Part shown: piece by piece, positions 32,035-38,210 of the stretch | Layout of the letters: each line of letters begins with the position of its first letter | Numbering within the stretch: the stretch's first letter is position 1 | Origin: Hyphochytrium catenoides | Taxonomy: Eukaryota > Sar > Hyphochytriomycetes > Hyphochytriales > Hyphochytriaceae | Direction of reading: 5' to 3' | Assembly (NCBI GenBank): GCA_900088475.1 | Contig: FLMG01000032.1 | Location: 1-38,210 of the forward strand | Length of the DNA: 38,210 bases | Program-made: the position numbers and the translations under genes | Notes under the pieces: model-generated | The model's database searches: none | What the model was told of the DNA's origin: nothing | Seen by the model: the letters and a program-made list of their open reading frames with translations, nothing else

Positions 32035-33759
32035 AGCTCAATCCCAACTCAATGAGACTAATAGTGGGATAAAGGGTTAGGGTTGGGTTAGAGCGTAGCC
32101 TTTAAACGGCCCTCCTTACGGCCCATTGAACAATCTTCAAAGATCTCTGAAGTCTGGAGGACTGAGGGCTGCTGGAGACGCTGTAGCAGGAGGATGAAGT
32201 GCAGATTCTGATGAGTTCGCGCGGGTGAGAGAATCCAAAAGGCAGCGCGGGAATTGCGGTATGATCGGGCCGTATTCTGTATCTGACTGTGCTGATAGAG
32301 GAGAGGAAACATACCCGTTAGCGGTAATAGTTAATGATAGAGAGCATTGGAAAGAAAAGTCTTCTGATGACTTTTTGCAGAGGCGATAGTAATAGCCCCA
32401 GCATTATAAGAGGAAGGGAAATTATCTATAAAAGCGGCAGAATATCGATAACTCTGTCCCTAAAAATAGAGAAGAAATAAATCTGCAGATGCACATCCAC
32501 GACCCATGCCGATCTCCGAAGACTGATCAAAGCGAAGAGCTTCTCCTAGAATAGAGAGAGCGAGCTGATGATGGCGCCCCACTAATAAGAGCAAGTAGTA
32601 GCGATGTGTTCAAATTAGAGAATAGCTGCAAATGGATTGATGCGAAGGTAGTAGCTACTACTTGCTCTTAGGGGCGCCATCAAGCAACTCTCTTCGAAGA
32701 AGAAATCGCTTTTCAAACCTTCCAGATTATAGAGCGGATGGTACTCCAGAACACGTAGGTAAGAAAGATATAGATAGCTTCCTGCTGCTTTCTAACACAA
32801 AGGAGTGAACTATTTGTCATCTCTGTTACTAATAAAGAGATGGTGGAGCGAGACAACAACAGAAGACGAGCCCGACGAAGAAATCCAACAAGATTTATCC
32901 TAGGGCAGTCTTATTGATTTAAGGATAATAGAAGTATGGCTGACTAATGGTGATTGTCATTCGGGAGGAGCGGTGTACTGGATGTCCTCAGAGATCTGCC
33001 CTCTTCTAGTAATAATCCTACCTTATTGGTCGCACCCAACCTCCTTGAACTTGCCGGAGCGACAGAAGTAGAAAAAGTAAGACAGCAGCTTTTCGAAAGA
33101 GAATATTATTGTGACTTCAGTAATGACTAGAAGTACTTGAAGCGAATGGATGGAAACAAACGAGTCAGAAGAGACGATGCCAAAAGACATGCAGGAAAGC
33201 CAAACGGTAGCTTAAGCTAATCTTCAGCATAGGAACAAGGACTGACAGATTGTCAGACTCAGTGGGTCCTAATAAAAGTCTAGTACTACCATCTTGTCCG
33301 CAAGCAACCTCCTTAAGTTAAAGAGGACGAGAAAAATAGAAGAAGACCGCTGGCTTTCATTTCAGGTGTCAGAGCTTCGTTTCTTGTTGTTAGGGTCAAG
33401 TTCCAGACAGCGCAGCCCAGTGAGGGCAGAAGAGAGTGTGTCAGTTGATTGTAGAGATGAGTTGTAAGGTATAAGCCTCTGAAAGAAGCACATGATGAAG
33501 TGTTTGTTGCAGAAGCCGCTGAGTCCCACCACCACAAATCTGCATCCGACAACTACACGCTTGGCTCAAGTGACCCCGCCAAAAAGAGGCGGCTCTGCTG
33601 CTGACTAGGGCTGAGATAGTGCGGGGCAGAGGCTGGTCAGCGACCTCTTTCTAGGTAGTAGTAGTAATAGACAGCGGAGTTGTTGCTGACTTCTCGTATG
33701 ATGTTCATCACCATTTTTGGAAGAACAACTGTCATGTATGGAGGACGTTCTGCCTTCCC
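32035..33759. other. Long gene-free stretch
   Basis: About 1.7 kb, AT-richer than its surroundings, with no supported exon. The minus open frame 33552-33313 has low-complexity, unlike-protein composition. It contains the foldback at 32570-32681 (listed separately) and a short run of GTA repeats near 33656. Confidence 0.5.
32570..32681. repeat. Foldback: 28-bp imperfect inverted repeat with about 50-base loop
   Basis: Left arm 32570-32602 and right arm 32654-32681 pair along 28 bases: an 11-base outer block (GATGGCGCCCC against GGGGCGCCATC) and a 17-base inner block (TAAGAGCAAGTAGTAGC against its complement). A 5-base bulge (ACTAA) sits in the left arm. No obvious target-site duplication flanks it. 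It could be an RNA hairpin or the remnant of a small inverted-repeat element. Confidence 0.85.
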
Positions 33760-35139
33760 TCAATAGTAGTGACATTTATGCACAGCTTTACAATGATCCA
33801 ATAAGCCGTTGATCTGGAATAGCCTTGATGATCTGCCGCTTCTGATGATGATACACCTCAAACAATGGACCCTGTCCGATGAGAGTTCATTATAGCATAG
33901 GCATTCATTTTCCCACAGAAACGGACGTCCGTAGCAGCTCCTCTGTGCTACTTGTTTACTGGGAGGGGTATGACGAGCCAAGTAGTGCTGATATATGTCG
34001 TGAACGGTCGGATATATCTCTTGTACTTCAGGCCAGGGTCTACATAGACGGCAGGATAGTGTGACATCACCGCTCATGAGAACCCCTTGCTGAACCAAAA
34101 GGGACCTTTTCTCAGTTGCAGCTATGGCTCGGTGCCTTGCACTTCGATAATCCTCCTCTTCCATCAGATCTTCTTCAACAACCCTTGTTTCCTCTAATAT
34201 TTTGGGAAGAAGTCTCTTGAAAGCAGATTTCTGAAGCTCACTTGCCAGCTTCATCACGTTGCGTTCAAACGTTTTAGTGCCTGCTAGACGCTCTGCAGTC
34301 AGCCGTTTATTAGCTGCTAGACAGAAAGATAGCAGGATAGTGCGACGCATCTTTCGACGCTCATCAGCGTCAATTTTCAGAAACTCTTCCCTCTTGCGCT
34401 TTTTCTCTGCCATTTTCGCTTCATGAAGTCTCTGCTTTCGTTCCAACTCCATTTGCTCTTGTTTTCGCCGATATATAACCTTGGCTTCTTCAATTGAACG
34501 ACCATCAAAGAAAAGTGTCTCGATCATTCTTCGCCAGTAGAATTGGAGATAGTTGCCTTTGACATCAGCTTCTGTTGATGGATACATCTCCAGATCATGC
34601 TTCTGCAAGCCGCATTCGTTCACCAACCGCCAATCCGAGATGGTTTCTCGGCAAAGACAATCCATGCAATAGCGCACAAGAAATTCCCAAGTGACTTTAC
34701 GAATAGCTTTCTTTCCACATGACATACATCCTGTGGTACCCAGCAAACGGAGCAGATCCCGGGGAGCCGCCAACCCTTCGGCCAAAACAAATTCCGCTGT
34801 TCGGACTTGATTGTGCCAGTAATCGGACTTCCCAGTGGAGTTCTGTTTGTAACAGTTCCATGCTAGAGACCAGAGTTCCGTTGCGCGCTCGTCCTCCAAG
34901 AGAAAGGAGAAATACTTGCAAACACAGCTCAATGAATGGAGACTGTGCGGATCCCGATGACTGAGTGAAGCACAGAAGCTAAAGATCAGCCTCCAGACGT
35001 CCTCCGAACACAGCAAGATTCCTTTTGCCCGTATCTTTATGAGGTCTTCTTCCTGGAACTTCGGCTTCGGTCGAAAATACGGTAACAAGCTCGCACGAAA
35101 CTGCTGGCGCTGTAGTCTGGTCGCGGCGTTGATGATCAT
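33760..35139 (-). CDS. F-box-like protein with zinc-binding Cys/His motifs, intronless
   Basis: A single open frame of 459 residues. Residues about 45-95 resemble an F-box (LLCSEDVWRLIFSFC, LSCVCKYFSFLL, ELWSLAW). Next is a CxxC pair (GCMSCGKKA) with a second pair about 20 residues on (YCMDCLC), a likely zinc knuckle. A long Arg/Lys/Glu-rich helix (KVIYRRKQEQMELERKQRL onward) follows, and the C-terminal third has two Cys2His2-type units (CRLC with HxxxxHYLARH, and CLRC with HCKAVH). A role as SCF ubiquitin-ligase substrate receptor is inferred from the F-box only. It has no intron although nearly all its neighbours have several. Start is the first in-frame ATG. Confidence 0.8.
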   Translation of the reverse strand: MIINAATRLQRQQFRASLLPYFRPKPKFQEEDLIKIRAKGILLCSEDVWRLIFSFCASLSHRDPHSLHSLSCVCKYFSFLLEDERATELWSLAWNCYKQNSTGKSDYWHNQVRTAEFVLAEGLAAPRDLLRLLGTTGCMSCGKKAIRKVTWEFLVRYCMDCLCRETISDWRLVNECGLQKHDLEMYPSTEADVKGNYLQFYWRRMIETLFFDGRSIEEAKVIYRRKQEQMELERKQRLHEAKMAEKKRKREEFLKIDADERRKMRRTILLSFCLAANKRLTAERLAGTKTFERNVMKLASELQKSAFKRLLPKILEETRVVEEDLMEEEDYRSARHRAIAATEKRSLLVQQGVLMSGDVTLSCRLCRPWPEVQEIYPTVHDIYQHYLARHTPPSKQVAQRSCYGRPFLWENECLCYNELSSDRVHCLRCIIIRSGRSSRLFQINGLLDHCKAVHKCHYY

Positions 35140-35938
35140 AGTTCGCGCTTCTGTACAGATAGTAGTCGTTCTATGGGTGCGTTTTTGATAGTGACTTCAT
35201 CTGTCCAACTGTACAGCAACGAACTTGCAGAGAACTGAGCTGCAATTAGCGGGTAATATCAACGATAGTGAAAGCTCTGAAATGTAATATCCGGAATATA
35301 GAGAAATGGAATATTGAAAATTGAAGTTGTGCAGGAAGCAATTACAGGACAACCAAGGCATCCTACAGAGTACAGGTACTTTCTACAGGGACTCCTAGAA
35401 CTACTACTCGTACTACCCTTATTACTACCTTGTGTGGGCTAAATAACAGTATTTTGCGGTGTAGTTCTACAGTGCTTTGCTGGTTCTTCTTCTCCGCCCT
35501 GCCGCCGACCGATGGAGGTGAAGGCTTTAGATAGGGAAGTTGCGGACATCCTCCGCCCCCTGACGACCGCCGCCTCCTTTCTCATCTATCAGGGCTGGCC
35601 GTCTCCTGGAGCTCTCTGAGCCACAAGTGCTTCATCATAGCGTTGGTGGCACTACGCAGCCGCTCCTCCTCCTCCTCCTCCTCCTGCTGCCATGCCACAA
35701 ACACAGCAGCTGCAGCAGCAGCGGAGGCTCAAGCCCCTACCACGTACTTAGCAAGCAAGCGCCAGGAGGAATAGTTGTGTTTGACGCTTGACCCTGACGC
35801 GACAGCTGCCTCCTTCCTCTACTCTCCTCCTCCTTCGCTGCAACTTCAACAAGGAGCTTGGCTTGGGCCCAGTCATAATGAGACACTTGAGACGCCACAT
35901 TGGACCGCAACGCTGACGACATCCAGGAGCCAGCAGCC
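35140..35938. other. Gene-free stretch with triplet repeats
   Basis: About 800 bases upstream of the F-box gene. Contains a (CTC)n-type run near 35665-35685 and CAG/GCA-rich sequence near 35705-35725. No exon is supported; a minus open frame at 35981-35737 overlaps the next candidate and looks like a shadow. Confidence 0.45.
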
Positions 35939-36673
35939 ATGTTGCAGCCGGCAGCTGCCGCGCTTCTTCAGAGGACGACACATGCTTTCGTTCTCCTCAG
36001 CAAAAGCTCCTCCCAATTCTCATCAAAGGCAACAGCCTATCTTCTAAAGCCGTCCGACTTGGTCGGCCCTAATCTGTGGCTAGCAGAACTTTTAATAAGA
36101 ACAGTCAGGAGTAACTTGATTGAGTCTTTTCTACATTGTAAACAGCACTCTTCTTCCTTCTAACAGAAGTCTATGATCATGAGTCTTTTCTTCTTTTCTC
36201 TGTGTAAAACAACGGTCGAGTCTCCTTTATGAGGGTACAGATACTCGCTCTGAACTTTTCTGGAAGAAGTGGATCATCTCTCAAGTTTGTTGCCAGAGGA
36301 GGGCGTGGTCGCGACGACGACCACCAGTAAACAAGGATCACGGCAGTCAGGGCACATCCTCCTTGTTCGGGAGAAAGCAGGAGAAGGCCTGAACAATAAG
36401 GGTTGCTCCTTTCTCGAGCTGTACACGATTCCTTGTTCCTTCTCGACAAAACCCAGGACAGGCACGAAGCAGCCAGACCATCTACTAGCTGTACTGGCGT
36501 CAAACCTAGGAACGTTTGGAGGACTAGTTCTTGTTCACGGAAAAAGTGCGAAGAGGAGTTTGTCCATGCCATCTGTGCCCGGCAATATCCTTGCCATAAG
36601 CGATAACACCGACAGTAACGTCGTGCTGGCAACTATCCCAGCAAAAGCATCCCATCACAATATTCTTTGTTAG
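35939..36673 (+). CDS. Possible gene with organelle-targeting-like N-terminus (tentative)
   Basis: ATG at 35939 opens MLQPAAAALLQRTTHAFVLL followed by Ser/Lys-rich sequence and SDLVGPNLWLAELLIRTVR, an arrangement like a mitochondrial presequence plus mature start. A donor (GTAACTT) near 36113 can be joined in phase to an acceptor before 36239 (TACAG), giving NTRSELFWKKWIISQVCC. A further plus-strand frame is open at 36269-36673, but the minus strand is equally open there (36632-36177 and 36465-36274). I cannot decide strand or structure downstream of 36300. Unknown function. Confidence 0.3.
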
Positions 36674-36947
36674 TAGACGACGCTGACAACAGTGTACACA
36701 CACACTGGCCCTTCTTAACGAACAGTTCGACTGACGCTGAGTAATGTCTAACCCCATGAAACGAGCTACTAGTATACCTGGTTAGATCTTGGAAGAAGGA
36801 GCTACGTCTTATATATAAGCACGACAGGAGACTGTCCACATTCTCCAGGACGCAAAAAACTCTTCGGTGCAGTAGTCGTGCAATGATGATCACATGGAAC
36901 GCCATCACTAGGCAAGTACTGAGACTGAGACTGGTAGTCGGACTCAC

Positions 36948-37135
36948 CTCCTCGGTCGAAGCACTTGATGATGCTTTAGAGCTCTGGATGACAGACCTGT
37001 TGCCGTCGTCGCCCATCTGACCGTAGCCTAAGCAGTAAGAGATCGGCGTCATCGTCATTATAAAGAAGCCGATTGCGAACGCCACAATAAAGCAAACTGC
37101 TTCCTCAGCCCTCACGAGGCGACGGACTGCCGCTT
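36948..37135 (-). CDS. Exon encoding one transmembrane helix, gene unresolved
   Basis: Between an acceptor at about 37136 (CCAG) and a strong donor (GAG/GTGAGT at 36947) one frame reads AVRRLVRAEEAVCFIVAFAI, GFFIMTMTPISYC and a Ser-rich tail. The hydrophobic run of about 20 residues is a clear membrane helix preceded by Arg residues. Neither neighbouring exon could be assigned with confidence. No family recognised. Confidence 0.4.
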
Positions 37136-37423
37136 CTGGTAGCAGTTATAACGCAGGCAATCGCCTGCTATGTTTAGAGAAATAATAGCGAGGGGCGCAG
37201 CCGCAAGAAGTTTATTGCGGGTTAGAGGGAGAGGCCAACGACCTGCTGTTAATTTGATTCACTAGCTTCGTTATACTCTACAGCTCAGGTGACGACGCTC
37301 TTTGAGGAACGCCTGCGTCGCGTCCACATTCTTACAAACGGCTTGGCATTGGCAATGATGCACCTTAAAGAAGCTTAGGGATTCATGCAATGATAGGAGG
37401 GAGATAAGGAGATAGTAGTGAAG

Positions 37424-37613
37424 TTAAAGATTTGATTTCTTGGTTCGTTTTAGGGACATCCTCCCAAGAGCTCTCCTGGTGACTTTGGCTCCCTGGCACT
37501 GGAAGAAGTAGATTGCAAGCCCAGCGGGTAAGTACCTTAAGGGTCGACGATGCATAAGAGTGTAAGGAAGAACTCCCATCGAACATTCTCCTATTAATGG
37601 GGCTGCTTTTCAT
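37424..37613 (-). CDS. Possible 3' exons of an unidentified gene (tentative)
   Basis: One frame reads RRMFDGSSSLHSYASSTLK before a donor (GTACTT). An acceptor about 35 bases later (CTTCCAG) allows CQGAKVTRRALGRMSLKRTK to a stop at 37424. The intron would be unusually short. Weak evidence; it may be noncoding. Confidence 0.2.
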
Positions 37614-37713
37614 CTCGACATCACCTCTACGACGTCTCGAACAAGTCGTCCCAGGGCTTTACTACTACTATAGTATGAGGAATGACAACATTTGCCTTAG
37701 CTTTCGTGCAACC

Positions 37714-37929
37714 TCATCGCTGGAACCAAGCCCCTAGCAAGAAGCAAGTTGCCTCCTCAGCCGCTGGAATGCGAGGAAGAAAAGGTTCTGAAAGGGGAAA
37801 ACCCTGATAGAAGACGAGCTGAAGAGGAGATGTTGGTAGGTATGGGTCAGACGGTAAATATCCTATCTGCTCCTTATCAGTAAGTGTTACTGGTGAATAA
37901 TCACGCCATTGTCGAAGTGACTGCGACAT
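37714..37929 (-). CDS. Coding-like fragment, unidentified
   Basis: Open from ATG 37929 (MSQSLRQWRDYSPVTLTDKE, then DPYLPTSPLQLVFYQG). The acceptor-like CCACAG just before the ATG and the donor after FYQ suggest an internal exon. It may belong with the next fragment (38159-37959), but the stop between them (NHFLEN*) and lack of a GT there leave the join unexplained. Confidence 0.35.
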   Translation of the reverse strand: MSQSLRQWRDYSPVTLTDKEQIGYLPSDPYLPTSPLQLVFYQGFPLSEPFLPRIPAAEEATCFLLGAWFQR

Positions 37930-37958
37930 GCTGTGGAACGTGGGTGGTCGTCATTCTC

Positions 37959-38159
37959 TCAATTTTCTAGGAAGTGATTGGTGATGCCTATCGACAGCTC
38001 TCGCCATGTGGACAGTGTCTCATCAGGGATCTTGTCCGCAATGCTATGGTCACACTTTTTGTCCGTGGCTAAATCTATCACAGACACGTACGACGGAGGT
38101 GGCAGTCCCTGTGTATAGCCACAATCTACTACAGTTGATGACCAGGTTAGTGATGACAC
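37959..38159 (-). CDS. C-terminal or internal coding fragment at window edge, unidentified
   Basis: Reads VVDCGYTQGLPPPSYVSVID, then DKIPDETLSTWRELSIGITN and HFLEN before TGA. Composition is that of a folded soluble protein. The gene continues beyond the right edge of the window. Not recognised. Confidence 0.4.
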   Translation of the reverse strand: MSSLTWSSTVVDCGYTQGLPPPSYVSVIDLATDKKCDHSIADKIPDETLSTWRELSIGITNHFLEN

Positions 38160-38210
38160 TTGCCTCGGTAGGAGATAGACAATTCAACTGCGGTGCCGTT
38201 CGTCTAGGCA

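Noticed and set aside
32570-32681. Foldback considered as a tRNA or snRNA gene
   Set aside because: No cloverleaf, A/B box or snRNA landmarks; only a single long hairpin is present.
33313-33552. Minus-strand open frame of 79 residues in the gene-free stretch
   Set aside because: Composition not protein-like, no splice context, no domain.
36177-36632. Minus-strand open frame of 151 residues
   Set aside because: Plus strand is equally open here and neither frame has a domain; strand cannot be decided, so not called as a gene.

Overview
This is nuclear DNA from a eukaryote. Almost every recognisable gene is interrupted by spliceosomal GT-AG introns, mostly about 75-300 nt. Exons had to be joined by hand from protein similarity plus codon phase, so the coordinates below are gene models, not transcript-proven structures. 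A full-size PDR-type ABCG transporter (known in plants, fungi, oomycetes and other protists, absent in animals), many IQ/EF-hand proteins and intron-rich compact genes suggest a protist or alga. A stramenopile is my best guess, with low confidence.

Left third (1-16.7 kb). A PDR transporter (+, cut by the left edge) converges on a very unusual minus-strand gene (8840 to 3930) whose 11 exons give an IQ motif, a WW-like domain, an acidic low-complexity region, four EF-hand-like units, a coiled coil and a C-terminal FKBP domain. Head-to-head with it is a plus-strand gene of about 1,645 residues: leucine-rich repeats, about 13 IQ-like motifs, then C-terminal EF-hands. The two neighbours share a promoter region and the theme of calmodulin/Ca2+ binding.

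Middle (16.7-26.2 kb). A compact run of conserved housekeeping genes: a TBC1D19-like TBC-domain protein (-), a UPF0598/C8orf82-family protein (-), divergent from it a YEATS protein of the Yaf9/GAS41 type (+), a probable small membrane protein (+), the ribosome biogenesis factor NSA2 (+), and an FHA-domain protein (-) that converges on NSA2.

Right third (26.5-38.2 kb). A possible small CxxC protein (+), a membrane-anchored FG nucleoporin resembling POM121 in layout (-), a 75-residue two-exon protein (-), a DUF72 protein with two C-terminal IxxFFxKK motifs (-), a 1.7-kb gene-free stretch with a large foldback, an intronless F-box/zinc-finger protein (-), and then poorly resolved fragments to the right edge.

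The strongest candidates for something undescribed are the POM121-like nucleoporin outside animals, the IQ-WW-EF-FKBP and LRR-IQ-EF proteins in one divergent pair, and the DUF72 protein with PIP-like tails. A caution runs through the window: at several places the homologous frame resumes one base off, as if a base were missing, so assembly indels or unusual splicing must be considered.
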